Source of the DNA: Vibrio rotiferianus CAIM 577 = LMG 21460
GTDB lineage: Bacteria; Pseudomonadota; Gammaproteobacteria; Enterobacterales; Vibrionaceae
Reading direction: 5' to 3'
Assembly: GCF_002741985.1 (NCBI RefSeq)
Contig: NZ_APHW01000110.1
Location: forward strand, 1-63,565
Length of the DNA stretch: 63,565 nucleotides
The notes below the pieces were generated by a model. That model did no database searches. It was not told the origin of the DNA and saw nothing but the letters and a program-made list of their open reading frames with translations. This document shows positions 25,917-34,261 of this stretch, piece by piece (within the stretch, counting starts at the first letter, position 1; each line of letters starts with the position of its first letter). A program made the position numbers and the translations under genes.

Positions 25917-26172
25917 ACTTATAAACCATCCATGTTCTCTCTTTACCAATTTAACTTCTATACTGACGATTAAGTGGCAATTAATCGGCAAAGCGGCAAA
26001 TTTGTTTGCCGCAACATATAAGTATAGAGTTTAAAATTAACGTTTCGTTCACAGTTGTACGATAATCATCAGATATAAATACAAAAATTAAGTGAAATGC
26101 TTCAGAAAATGACGCACTTACTTGGCATATATATTGCTTAAAATACATTAGGTTAGTTTATGGAGGAGTACC

Positions 26173-26346
26173 ATGGCTGCTGCTGAGCAACTGGACACCA
26201 GTGTTGAGTATGAGATTCGTTACTTCGAACAAGGAAAGATACATAGTATGAGAGTGGTAGCGGACAACAAAAAAGCTGCGCATGAATACTATTTGGATTG
26301 CGGGAAGCACAATAGCGACTTATATTCTATCCGCCCGGATGAGTAA
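26173..26346 (+). CDS. Small conserved-looking protein, 57 aa
   Basis: A short frame MAAAEQLDTSVEYEIRYFEQ.. to ..YSIRPDE, with an excellent GGAGGAGTACC before the ATG. The composition is acidic and it has no signal peptide or membrane segment. A beta-strand-rich N-terminus (VEYEIRYFEQGKIHSMRVVA) and a helix with KKAAHEYY suggest a compact fold. The ribosome site and codon use support a real gene; I do not recognise a family. It lies alone between a lipoprotein and an aldo/keto reductase gene. Confidence 0.75.
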   Translation: MAAAEQLDTSVEYEIRYFEQGKIHSMRVVADNKKAAHEYYLDCGKHNSDLYSIRPDE

Positions 26347-26393
26347 GTGTATATCAAAAAGCCAGCGTAACGCTGCTTTTGATAGTGGGAAGC

Positions 26394-27302
26394 CTATGGC
26401 ACACCATGTCCTTTTGAAGCGACCCAAACGCGGTACCACTGTTCACGCGTCAATTCGATATTGAGCGCATTGACTGCCGAGTGAACTCGTTCGATCTTAC
26501 CAGAACCGATAATAGGCATAGGCTTCGAGGGTAATCGGCGTACCCACGCGTAAATCACTTCATCAATACTATTCGCACCGACTTCTTCACGAATGGTTTC
26601 TAACTCATTACGAACACGAACGGCTTGCTCTGTGTCCCCCGTAAAAATTGAACCACCACCTAAGCATGACCAAGCCATAGGGCGCACACGTAAAGTTTGC
26701 ATCAGGTCTAGTGTACCGTCATGCGCAACTTCGAAGTTCAGAGGATTGATTTCCACTTGATTAGTAACAAGTGGTTTGCCCAAGCGCGATTGCAAAAGTT
26801 CAAATTGACGAGGTGTGAAGTTAGATACACCAAAGTGTTTCACCTTACCGACTTTATGTAACTCTGAAAATGCTTCTGCGACTTCGTCTGCATCCATCAG
26901 GACGTCAGGGCGGTGAATCAAGAGCACATCAATTTCATCAACATTCAAACGCTCAAGCGAGTTATTTACTGATTGGTAGATATGCGCTGCACTGGTGTCG
27001 TAATGGTTTATCTTACGCTCTGGCGTTTTATCGCCACACAAGTTGATGTCGCATTTGGTCACGATCTGAATTTGCTCACGGACGCTTTTGTCCAGTGCTA
27101 ATGCTTCACCAAACAGCGCTTCACATTCATAGTTACCGTAGATGTCAGCGTGATCGACCGTCGTAATACCTAACTCAATGTGTTGCTTTAGGAATGACAA
27201 ACGTTCTTGCGCCGTCATACCCCAATCTACTGCACGCCAATATCCTTGAACCAGCTCAGAAAACTCTGGACCGTTTGGTGCAGTCACTACTTTTGCAACC
27301 AT
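26394..27302 (-). CDS. Aldo/keto reductase (YdhF-like)
   Basis: A 302-aa (beta/alpha)8 oxidoreductase. The catalytic tetrad is visible: Asp and Tyr in TTVDHADIYGNY, Lys in IVTKCDI, His in VLLIHRPD. NADPH-binding wording (VSNFTPRQ, QVEINPLN, IIGSGKIERV) is normal. Closest E. coli relative by pattern is YdhF. Substrate is probably a small carbonyl compound; undefined. Divergent from an XRE regulator gene 96 nt away, which may control it. Confidence 0.92.
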   Translation of the reverse strand: MVAKVVTAPNGPEFSELVQGYWRAVDWGMTAQERLSFLKQHIELGITTVDHADIYGNYECEALFGEALALDKSVREQIQIVTKCDINLCGDKTPERKINHYDTSAAHIYQSVNNSLERLNVDEIDVLLIHRPDVLMDADEVAEAFSELHKVGKVKHFGVSNFTPRQFELLQSRLGKPLVTNQVEINPLNFEVAHDGTLDLMQTLRVRPMAWSCLGGGSIFTGDTEQAVRVRNELETIREEVGANSIDEVIYAWVRRLPSKPMPIIGSGKIERVHSAVNALNIELTREQWYRVWVASKGHGVP

Positions 27303-27398
27303 GGGTTTCTCTCCTTTTCTTAATCTGATTTCATCCTAGACTTGTTTAACCGTTCACTCAACGGGTAAACTTTCGCAATTCGAACTGGAGTACGAAAT

Positions 27399-27818
27399 AT
27401 GTCTTTTGCCCAACGACTAGCCACCCTGATTGGTGAAGAAAGTGTCAGCGGTTTCGCTCGACGCGTCGAGGTATCCGAAGCTTTAATCCGAAAGTACCTT
27501 AAAGGAAGCGAACCCAGCTTAACCAAAGCTAACCAAATCGCGATGCGCGCAAACTGTTCACTAGAGTGGCTAGCGACTGGCTGTGGTTACTTATACCGCC
27601 AAGCAGAAGTCGTAGATATGGAGGCTTACAAACTGGCCTACCAACATGTGATGAACGGAATGATTTCTGAGGTAGAAGAAGCGCAACACCGTAAATTGGT
27701 TGCGGGTTATCAGTATCTGCGCGCACATAAAAAGTCAGATGGTTTTTTGGATGAATCTGCGATGGCAACGTTTCTCGCTCTACACCACGAAAACAAAACT
27801 GCAGTTTCTTCGGTTTAG
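27399..27818 (+). CDS. XRE-family (phage-repressor-like) transcriptional regulator
   Basis: A 139-aa protein with an N-terminal Cro/CI helix-turn-helix at residues about 5-60: SVSGFARRVEVSEALIRKYL with SLTKANQIAMRANCSLEWLATG. The C-terminal part is helical and not the LexA-type protease. ATG 27399 has TGGAG upstream. It is divergent from the aldo/keto reductase gene and probably regulates it or itself. Its last 4 nt overlap the convergent secreted-protein gene. No phage genes lie nearby. Confidence 0.87.
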   Translation: MSFAQRLATLIGEESVSGFARRVEVSEALIRKYLKGSEPSLTKANQIAMRANCSLEWLATGCGYLYRQAEVVDMEAYKLAYQHVMNGMISEVEEAQHRKLVAGYQYLRAHKKSDGFLDESAMATFLALHHENKTAVSSV

Positions 27819-28375
27819 AAACGAATAACCTTTAGCTCAATCATCTCGCCATCGCTGTTCAATGTAACTGTTAATCTTGGCTTTGGCGCATCAAACTCGT
27901 CAGCTAAAACCCAACTCATGCTGCGTGGCGCTTTCTGCGAATAACGGTTGATAAAGAGAATAAGCTCTTTGTCTACCGTACGAGATAAATTGTCCTTCAA
28001 ACGCTCTTTGACATCATATCGCTCACCTTGAATCTCAACTCGTGTTAGTACCAGCCCATCTTTTCTCAAATTGAGAATCAATTCATTTAAATTCTGTGCC
28101 TGATAGTCTGTCAAAAAGGAAAAGCGAATTTCTTCTCCTGTTAAAATCGCCTCACCATAGAGAGGTTGATGGTAATAGTGAAAATCATCCAAACAGAACA
28201 CCACGCCTTGCTGATGCACTTCACAGTCATACCAAATACCGCCATCCTCTATAACTTGCTTAACTTGAGAAATTGGAGCTTCAGATAGGATGGTTTGCCA
28301 CCATAAATCTTGACCATGTACGATCTTGGCGAATAGGCCAAAAGAGAGAAGTATTAAAAGAGGAATACGTGGCAT
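27815..28375 (-). CDS. Hypothetical secreted protein
   Basis: 186 aa from ATG 28373-28375, with AAGG upstream, which puts a classical signal peptide at the N-terminus (MPRIPLLILLSFGLFAKIVHG). The longer frame to 28420 would hide it. The mature part is beta-rich with two cysteines (WYDCEVH and VVFCLDD) that could form a disulfide. I do not recognise a family. Tail-to-tail with the XRE regulator, overlapping 4 nt. Confidence 0.75.
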   Translation of the reverse strand: MPRIPLLILLSFGLFAKIVHGQDLWWQTILSEAPISQVKQVIEDGGIWYDCEVHQQGVVFCLDDFHYYHQPLYGEAILTGEEIRFSFLTDYQAQNLNELILNLRKDGLVLTRVEIQGERYDVKERLKDNLSRTVDKELILFINRYSQKAPRSMSWVLADEFDAPKPRLTVTLNSDGEMIELKVIRF

Positions 28376-28458
28376 TAACGGCCTTAATGATAACTTAAAA
28401 ACCCCATAGTTAATGCGCATCGCTCAAGATGCAAGAAAAGAGGTCGAGTTTTTAATAC

Positions 28459-28483
28459 AAAAAAAGCGGACCATCTAGTCCGC
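28459..28483 (-). terminator. Minus-strand rho-independent terminator
   Basis: GCGGAC (28466-28471) pairs with GTCCGC (28478-28483); on the minus strand it is followed by seven T. It lies upstream of the secreted-protein gene, so it ends some transcript arriving from the right. Confidence 0.75.
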
Positions 28484-28494
28484 ACGAATCGTTT

Positions 28495-28655
28495 AGGGCC
28501 TGTTGACCTTTCGAGCTGACTTTTGCAGCGAATTGTTGGGTATTTATACAAGGAAGAGACTTTGCTGTGTAGCGAGCCTACATGAGAAGTCGATAACGCA
28601 GTAGAAATGACCAACAAACGCTGCCCAAAGGGTTCGGCTAAAATCAGCAGACCCT
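28495..28655. repeat. 161-bp imperfect palindromic (MITE-like) element
   Basis: Ends AGGGCCTGTTGA (28495-28506) and TCAGCAGACCCT (28644-28655) are inverted repeats with 10 of 12 matches; inside, GCAGCGAATTGTTGG (28525-28539) faces CCAACAAACGCTGC (28611-28624). The whole can fold as one long stem. It has no ORF. Size and symmetry suggest a non-autonomous mobile or RNA-structured repeat; I recall similar sequence in intergenic regions of vibrios but cannot verify copies here. Confidence 0.6.
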
Positions 28656-28773
28656 AGTAAGTCTTAAACTCGTAATCCATTACGTAAGAACCATTACAAA
28701 AGTAAGAATATCACGAGCTCTGCATTATTCAACATAACGTACTGCATTGTTACCGCTATTGTGAGCGGACATT

Positions 28774-28798
28774 AAAAAGGCGCACTTGTGCGTGCGCC
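28774..28798 (-). terminator. Minus-strand rho-independent terminator
   Basis: GGCGCAC (28779-28785) pairs with GTGCGCC (28792-28798), followed on the minus strand by five T. It lies 40 bases past the stop of the candidate 32-aa gene. Confidence 0.75.
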
Positions 28799-28839
28799 TC
28801 TGCCTCGTGACTCAATCGTGAGTATGCGAGTTGGGAATT

Positions 28840-28938
28840 CTACTGATGCTTCCCGACCATAATACGAGGAATTTCTGTAGGGTTTGAATCCATCCAAATT
28901 GTGTGTAAAACCTCACATCCCTCCTTTGAAGCAGTCAT
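28840..28938 (-). CDS. Candidate 32-aa small protein upstream of clcA
   Basis: ATG 28936-28938 opens a frame MTASKEGCEVLHTIWMDSNP.. ending ..MVGKHQ before TAG. The ribosome site is weak, and an inner ATG (MDSNPTEIPRIMVGKHQ) is possible. Support: a good minus-strand terminator follows it and no other gene explains that terminator. Function unknown; it could also be a chance frame inside a small RNA. Confidence 0.35.
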   Translation of the reverse strand: MTASKEGCEVLHTIWMDSNPTEIPRIMVGKHQ

Positions 28939-29099
28939 GTTGCTTTACACTTAAAGCATGGTTCATTTTTCTCAGAAAACAAGTTTCCAAATAAATAAAT
29001 ATCGAAATATATGGGATCGATAGCACAATATTTACCAATATTTGAATAGGTGTTACTGGAACTGCTCAATAGTGGAAAGCTAAATTGCATCTTTACTGA

Positions 29100-29128
29100 T
29101 TAGGTCTAGACTCTCGTGAGCGTATAAT
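29100..29128 (+). promoter_or_regulatory. Candidate clcA promoter
   Basis: Perfect TATAAT at 29123-29128 with TTAGGT at 29100-29105, spacing 17. It gives a leader of about 36 nt with CAGGAGA before the ATG. Confidence 0.5.
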
Positions 29129-29170
29129 TTCTTTCGTCCTTCCAAATCATGCTATCAGGAGAATCTGTTA

Positions 29171-30577
29171 ATGACCAAACGCGAGAGAATTGTGAAATCT
29201 GTGTTAGCGCACGTACCGAAAGATGCGATTAACCAGTTTGTCTCTCGAGGGTCCACACCCACTTCATTTTCCGTTCTCTTCATGGCAGCCATCGTTGGTA
29301 CTTTAGCTGGTCTCGTCGGTACTTACTTTGAAATTGCTGTTCACTTTGTATCTGAAACTCGTACTGAGTGGCTTAAAAGCGAAATCGGTAGTGTGCTTCC
29401 ACTTTGGTTAGCCGCAATCTTGATCAGTGGCGCATTAGCTTTCATCGGTTACTACCTTGTACACCGTTTCGCTCCAGAAGCATCAGGTTCAGGCATTCCA
29501 GAAATCGAAGGGGCAATGGACAATATTCGTCCGGTTCGCTGGTGGCGAGTAATACCCGTAAAGTTTTTTGGCGGTATGGGAGCACTAGGCTCGGGTATGG
29601 TTTTAGGTCGTGAGGGGCCGACAGTACAAATGGGCGGTGCCGTTGGTCGAATGGTTACCGACATTTTCCGCGTTAAGGACGATGATACTCGACACTCTCT
29701 ATTGGCATCTGGTGCTGCCGGAGGCTTGGCCGCTGCATTTAATGCGCCGTTAGCAGGTATCATGTTTGTGGTTGAGGAGATGCGTCCCCAATTTCGCTAC
29801 TCTTTGATTTCAATCCGTGCAGTGATCATCTCGGCTATTATGGCAAACATTGTATTCCGCGCGATCAATGGTCAAGAAGCCGTTATCACCATGCCGCAAT
29901 ACCAGTCTCCAGAATTGCAGTCACTGTGGTTGTTTCTTCTGTTGGGCTCTTTGTTTGGTGTATTTGGTGTACTGTTCAATAAACTGATCACTATCGCCCA
30001 AGACAGCTTTGTCGCTTTGCACAAGAACGACCGTAAACGTTACTTAATCACAGGTACGATTTTGGGTGGCGTGTTTGGTTTGCTTCTTCTGTATGTGCCT
30101 CAGCTAACAGGTGGTGGCATCGGTCTTATCCCGGACATTACTAACGGCAATTACTCTGTATCAATTTTAGTGATGCTGTTTGTTGGCCGTGTTATTACCA
30201 CCCTGCTTTGTTTCGGCTCTGGTGCGCCAGGCGGTATCTTCGCTCCAATGCTAGCTTTGGGCACATTGTTTGGTTATGCATTCGGAGCCAGTGCTGACAT
30301 GCTGCTACCATCGTTGACCATCGAACCTGGCGTCTTCGCGATTGCAGGCATGGGGGCATTGTTCGCGGCAACGGTACGCGCACCGATTACGGGTATCTTG
30401 CTAGTTATCGAAATGACCAATAACTACTACTTGATCCTACCACTCATTATTACCAGCTTAGGCGCGGTAATTGTGGCGCAGTTACTTGGTGGGCAACCGA
30501 TTTACAGCCAGCTGCTACATCGTACGCTTAAAAATGACAAACTACGTCAACAAGACCTACCTGAAAACCAAGCTTAA
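29171..30577 (+). CDS. clcA: ClcA, H+/Cl- exchange transporter
   Basis: A 468-aa CLC protein. Selectivity-filter motifs are present: GSGIPEIEG, GREGPTVQMGG (with the gating Glu), and GAPGGIFAPML. The proton-side glutamate region is conserved. E. coli ClcA exchanges two chloride for one proton and helps survival in extreme acid; in V. cholerae the orthologue is acid-regulated and affects gut colonisation. Length and start (GGAGA upstream) are standard. Monocistronic. Confidence 0.96.
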   Translation: MTKRERIVKSVLAHVPKDAINQFVSRGSTPTSFSVLFMAAIVGTLAGLVGTYFEIAVHFVSETRTEWLKSEIGSVLPLWLAAILISGALAFIGYYLVHRFAPEASGSGIPEIEGAMDNIRPVRWWRVIPVKFFGGMGALGSGMVLGREGPTVQMGGAVGRMVTDIFRVKDDDTRHSLLASGAAGGLAAAFNAPLAGIMFVVEEMRPQFRYSLISIRAVIISAIMANIVFRAINGQEAVITMPQYQSPELQSLWLFLLLGSLFGVFGVLFNKLITIAQDSFVALHKNDRKRYLITGTILGGVFGLLLLYVPQLTGGGIGLIPDITNGNYSVSILVMLFVGRVITTLLCFGSGAPGGIFAPMLALGTLFGYAFGASADMLLPSLTIEPGVFAIAGMGALFAATVRAPITGILLVIEMTNNYYLILPLIITSLGAVIVAQLLGGQPIYSQLLHRTLKNDKLRQQDLPENQA

Positions 30578-30585
30578 GTTAACAT

Positions 30586-30628
30586 CGGCTCCAACTTATC
30601 TTTCACCACGAAGATAAGTTTGGAGCCG
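30586..30628 (+). terminator. Hairpin after clcA
   Basis: CGGCTCCAACTTATCTT (30586-30602) pairs with AAGATAAGTTTGGAGCCG (30611-30628) with a single bulged base. The T run begins 10 nt later, so it is a strong stem but a poor classical terminator. Confidence 0.6.
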
Positions 30629-30788
30629 GAAATTCTACTTTTTTGCAACTCTCTACATAAATCCCCTACCAAACTCACAAAACTCCCAATCTCTGAACTT
30701 TACTTATCATAATTAAAGGTAAGAAGACGTTAAACTTGTTAGTATTCGCGCGTCAAATTAGAGTAGTTAACCCATTTCTGGAGTCATT

Positions 30789-31754
30789 TTGAACTGGAAA
30801 AGACTTGTGCAGTTTTATAGTGTTCCGCCATCACAAGCGGCTTTGGCACTTGGCATGATAGGGCTTGGACAAGCTTGGGCTTTGTACATTCCAGAGATTG
30901 GAGAACCAATAAGACCATTCCTTGCTGCACTCGGAGCAGTGCTTCTTACTCCGGTTCTGCTCAAATACGCCACTAGCCCTCGCCTGTTTATGGCGGACAT
31001 CAAACACCCACTGAGCGGTAGCTTAATGGCTCCAATGAGTATGGCTTTACTCATGCTGTGTGACTATCTTGCGGTAGTTACACCAATCATCGCATACCCG
31101 TTGTGGTTTATCGCGGTGTTACTGCACTTCACTATGATGGTGTTGTTCTTTGGGTTTCAGATCATGAACTTCAAGATGTCGAACATCGTGCCAAGTTGGT
31201 TTTTGTACCCAGTAGGCTTGATCAGCTCTTCTCTTGCAGGCTCTCAATTTGGACACAATGTGTTTTCAGAAACTTTGGCTATGATGTGTATCGGTATTTA
31301 CTTCTTCATGTTGCCATTGGTGTTATATCGCTTGGTGTTCTTTGGTTCCCTACCGCGCCGTGCTCGCCCAACATTGGCGATCATGGCAGCTCCTGTGAAC
31401 CTTTCTCTGGCAGCCTACCTAGTCAACTTTGCTCAACCCGACCCGATTCTGACAGGCGCATTGGCAGGCATCGCAATCACCATGACGTTGCTGATTTACC
31501 TGTGTTACTTCCGGTTAATGCGTTTGAAGTTCCAGCCGTCTATTGCGGCCGTGACCTTCCCTTCCGTAATTAGTGCTATTGCTATGCATCGTCTCACCAC
31601 TTTTTTTGCCGAATCTCATCCCCATTGGCATTGGTTGCACGATTTTGGATTTCTTGAATTAAGCATTGCCACTGTGCTCGTAGTCTGGGTGTCTGCTGGT
31701 TATGTCAAAATGTACTGGCCAGAACTGGTAAGAACGCCTTCAAAACAAACATAA
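30789..31754 (+). CDS. TDT-family (TehA/SLAC1-like) carrier
   Basis: A 321-aa protein of about ten membrane helices, the fold of tellurite-resistance/dicarboxylate transporters (TehA) and plant SLAC1 anion channels. Recognised from VPPSQAALALGMIGLGQAW at the start, the paired-helix pattern, and a conserved Phe in helices lining the pore. It starts at TTG 30789 with GGAG upstream; no ATG lies close enough. Substrate may be an anion or tellurite-related. TehB is not present nearby. Confidence 0.85.
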   Translation: MNWKRLVQFYSVPPSQAALALGMIGLGQAWALYIPEIGEPIRPFLAALGAVLLTPVLLKYATSPRLFMADIKHPLSGSLMAPMSMALLMLCDYLAVVTPIIAYPLWFIAVLLHFTMMVLFFGFQIMNFKMSNIVPSWFLYPVGLISSSLAGSQFGHNVFSETLAMMCIGIYFFMLPLVLYRLVFFGSLPRRARPTLAIMAAPVNLSLAAYLVNFAQPDPILTGALAGIAITMTLLIYLCYFRLMRLKFQPSIAAVTFPSVISAIAMHRLTTFFAESHPHWHWLHDFGFLELSIATVLVVWVSAGYVKMYWPELVRTPSKQT

Positions 31755-31756
31755 AA

Positions 31757-31786
31757 AAACGACCTCACTGCGAGGTCGTTTTCTTT
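31757..31786. terminator. Bidirectional terminator
   Basis: AAAACGACCTC (31757-31767) pairs with GAGGTCGTTTT (31772-31782); between the convergent TDT and NRAMP-like genes. Confidence 0.92.
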
Positions 31787-31804
31787 TGTCTTAAGCGAGC
31801 AACG

Positions 31805-33046
31805 TTACCCGATGAACTTTGCCATAAAGTTGCTGGTGTTGGTCACGCTTGACGCTGCCATTACCACCACAATCGCAATGCCTGTCAGCGTTAAATAGGC
31901 CGGGTGTTTGTAGTCGCCAACGATGTCTTTTCTGCGTGTCGCCACCAGCATCATACCTAAAACGATTGGCAGAATGATACTGTTAACTAGGCCAGCCAGC
32001 ATAAGCAGTAGAATCGGCATGTTCATGGTCACTGTGCCAAGAGACGTGATGATAATGAAGCCAACACACCACGCTTTCTCGTTGCGAGCCACGATTGGGA
32101 AGAGTGTTTTGATAAGGGAAATCGCCATGTACGAGTTACCCACAACCGAGGTAATCGAAGCAACAAACAATACCAAACCAAAGATAAAGTAACCTACTTC
32201 ACCAACTCCTTGACGGAACGCGTCTGCGGCTGGGTTTGTAGAATCCAACGTGACGCCTGTCGCTATCACACCGAATACTGCCATAAACAACAGGATGCGA
32301 ATCACCACGGCAATAGAAATTCCTGCCCAAGCTGCGGTTTTGATAGCGGGTACGTTTTCTTTACCTTGTAAGCCGATATCAACCAAGCGTTGTGCACCCG
32401 TGTAGTAGCCACCAACTGCGCCACCCACAATGGTTAAAGTTGGCAGCAGTAAGCTACCAATATCTGTCGGCATCACCGCTGCGCTCAAGGTCTCCCCCAT
32501 TGGCGGTAAACTGGTCATCGCGACATACGCAATTAAGATGATCATAAACAAGCCGAGGTAGCGTGCCATTTCGTCCATTCGCTTAGAAGCGTTGTGCACC
32601 ACAAACAACAAACAACCGACCACGCCTGTGAAGAGAGCTCCCCAAGTCGTATCCACACCCGTTAGCACATCAATACCGAGCGCAGAAGCACTGACGTTAC
32701 CGAAGTTAAATGCAACCGCACCAAGTGCCAGCAGAATGCCCACCACATAGCCCATCCCCGGAGCGACTTTGTTGGCAATGTCTTGAATGCGCATACCAGA
32801 CACACCCACGATGCGCCACAAGTTCATCACGATACCAAACGTGATAAACATGGATGCAAATACAGGGAATGCCATATCGATTTTGTAGATGTTGGTGAAG
32901 ACCGCTGTCTGAGTTAAAAAGCCAGGACCAACAGAGGTTGTCGCCATTAGGAACGCTACGCTAAGAATTGCTTTCTTTTGCCAGCTATTTTCCGAGGATT
33001 GGATAGAGGTCGGAATAGAAGATTGAATGGTAGTTTGTGTGGTCAT
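31805..33046 (-). CDS. NRAMP-related membrane transporter lacking the canonical metal site
   Basis: 413 aa from ATG 33044-33046, with about eleven membrane helices. The pattern GPGFL in helix 1 and the repeats are NRAMP-like. However, the metal-binding DPGN of helix 1 is replaced (SVGPGFLTQTAVFTN), and helix 6 reads GGAVGGYYTGAQ instead of the MPH motif. Annotators call such proteins divalent metal transporters, but the lost ligands suggest another substrate, as proposed for YcsG-like NRAMP relatives. Monocistronic, with its own terminator shared with the TDT gene. Confidence 0.85.
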   Translation of the reverse strand: MTTQTTIQSSIPTSIQSSENSWQKKAILSVAFLMATTSVGPGFLTQTAVFTNIYKIDMAFPVFASMFITFGIVMNLWRIVGVSGMRIQDIANKVAPGMGYVVGILLALGAVAFNFGNVSASALGIDVLTGVDTTWGALFTGVVGCLLFVVHNASKRMDEMARYLGLFMIILIAYVAMTSLPPMGETLSAAVMPTDIGSLLLPTLTIVGGAVGGYYTGAQRLVDIGLQGKENVPAIKTAAWAGISIAVVIRILLFMAVFGVIATGVTLDSTNPAADAFRQGVGEVGYFIFGLVLFVASITSVVGNSYMAISLIKTLFPIVARNEKAWCVGFIIITSLGTVTMNMPILLLMLAGLVNSIILPIVLGMMLVATRRKDIVGDYKHPAYLTLTGIAIVVVMAASSVTNTSNFMAKFIG

Positions 33047-33274
33047 GCCAAATCTCAATATTGTTGCCTTTCTATTATTAGAAAAAAGAAAGACAACTGA
33101 CCGAGATCAGCTGAACTTGAAGATTCAGATAAGCAAATCAAATAAGAGAGAAAGCCCTCGCAACCGTTTGCTGGGCGCGGATATTAAGGGTAACTCAGAT
33201 AACTGTCAATACGAAGTTCGATAAATGATTTTTGTCGTCTCCAGCCCGTCTTATCTATGACTTTCAGATAGATA

Positions 33275-33300
33275 CAAAAAAGGATGGCGTTTGCCATCCT
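33275..33300 (-). terminator. folE terminator
   Basis: AGGATGGC (33281-33288) pairs with GCCATCCT (33293-33300); six T follow on the minus strand, 20 nt past the folE stop. Confidence 0.88.
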
Positions 33301-33321
33301 CTTAGAAACTTGCTTAGTTAC

Positions 33322-33975
33322 TTAACGTAAACCGTGGAGAAACTCGGCACGTGTCGCTGGGTTGCTTTTGAAAATACCGCCCAATGCTGTTGTTGTCGTT
33401 TCGCTAGTTGCATCCATCACACCGCGAGATTTCACACAGTAGTGTGTTGCGTCAATCGTCACTGCCACATCATCGGACTCAAGCAGCGTTTGAAGTGCTA
33501 CAAGAATTTGCTGAGTCATACGCTCTTGCACTTGTGGACGCTGCGCGAAGAAGCGAACAATACGGTTGATCTTCGATAAACCAATGATTTTACCACGCGG
33601 GATGTACGCTACGGCAGCTTTGCCATCGATCGTCACAAGGTGGTGCTCACAGGTACTGGTCACCGTGATGTCTTTCACACGAACCATCTCACTTACGTTC
33701 ATCTTGTTTTCGATCACAGTAATTTTAGGGAAGTTGGAGTAATCCAGACCAGAGAAGATTTCGTCCACGTACATCTTAGCGATGCGGTGAGGGGTTTCCT
33801 CTAAACTATCGTCAGTAAGGTCAAGTTGAAGTAGACCTAAGATCTCACGCATGTGGTGTTCGATCTTCTCTTTCTTCTCTTCACGACTTACGTTGTTTGG
33901 ACGCATTGGCGTTTCCAAACCGCGTTGCTCTAGCGCTTCTTTTACTAACTTCGCTGACTCGCTAAGACCTGACAT
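33322..33975 (-). CDS. folE: GTP cyclohydrolase I
   Basis: 217 aa from ATG 33973-33975, with GAGGAAG upstream (the longer frame to 34017 lacks one). Motifs of FolE: ETPHRIAKMYVDEIFSGLDY, the zinc ligands in TSTCEHHL and YCVKSRGVMD, and AQRPQVQERMT. It makes 7,8-dihydroneopterin triphosphate from GTP, the first step to folate and pterins. Divergent from moeA; pterin-linked molybdopterin assembly lies next door, although moeA and moeB do not use its product. Confidence 0.97.
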   Translation of the reverse strand: MSGLSESAKLVKEALEQRGLETPMRPNNVSREEKKEKIEHHMREILGLLQLDLTDDSLEETPHRIAKMYVDEIFSGLDYSNFPKITVIENKMNVSEMVRVKDITVTSTCEHHLVTIDGKAAVAYIPRGKIIGLSKINRIVRFFAQRPQVQERMTQQILVALQTLLESDDVAVTIDATHYCVKSRGVMDATSETTTTALGGIFKSNPATRAEFLHGLR

Positions 33976-34261
33976 TCCACTTCCTCTTTTGTTACTTCCG
34001 CTTTGATACGAACCCAATCAAAATTGCATTCATACTTTTCGCTTTGCGCTGCTCAGTTCGTGTCTTCACACCAAGGCACATCAAATGTAGGTACTGAGCT
34101 GATTTTCTTGAGCTCCGCAGGTTTTTTACCCCTTTCGGATGGCTGACAAGGATACTCGGATTTTTGAATAATTACACCCATATTTTATAGGTGGACATTC
34201 TTACTCAGTCCCCTTTTTATGGTAAAGTTGCCACAAAACAAAAGAACACAGGATTTTCTCA

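Larger units (their letters stand above)
28376..29170. other. Long intergenic region upstream of clcA
   Basis: About 800 bases without a large gene. It contains, in order: a minus-strand terminator (28459-28483), a 161-bp palindromic element (28495-28655), a second minus-strand terminator (28774-28798) placed after a possible 32-aa minus-strand gene (28840-28938), an AT-rich stretch, and the clcA promoter. Each is listed separately. Confidence 0.7.

Noticed and set aside
27399..27818. Prophage remnant indicated by the XRE repressor-like protein
   Set aside because: It lies between ordinary metabolic genes, with no integrase, attachment repeats or other phage genes.
28384..28617. Minus-strand 77-codon frame across the palindromic element
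   Set aside because: It spans a terminator and half of the inverted-repeat element, and its composition is not protein-like.
34018..34261. Molybdenum-cofactor riboswitch upstream of moeA
   Set aside because: The spacer has some stem-forming stretches, but I could not match the known Moco RNA core, which normally precedes moaA.
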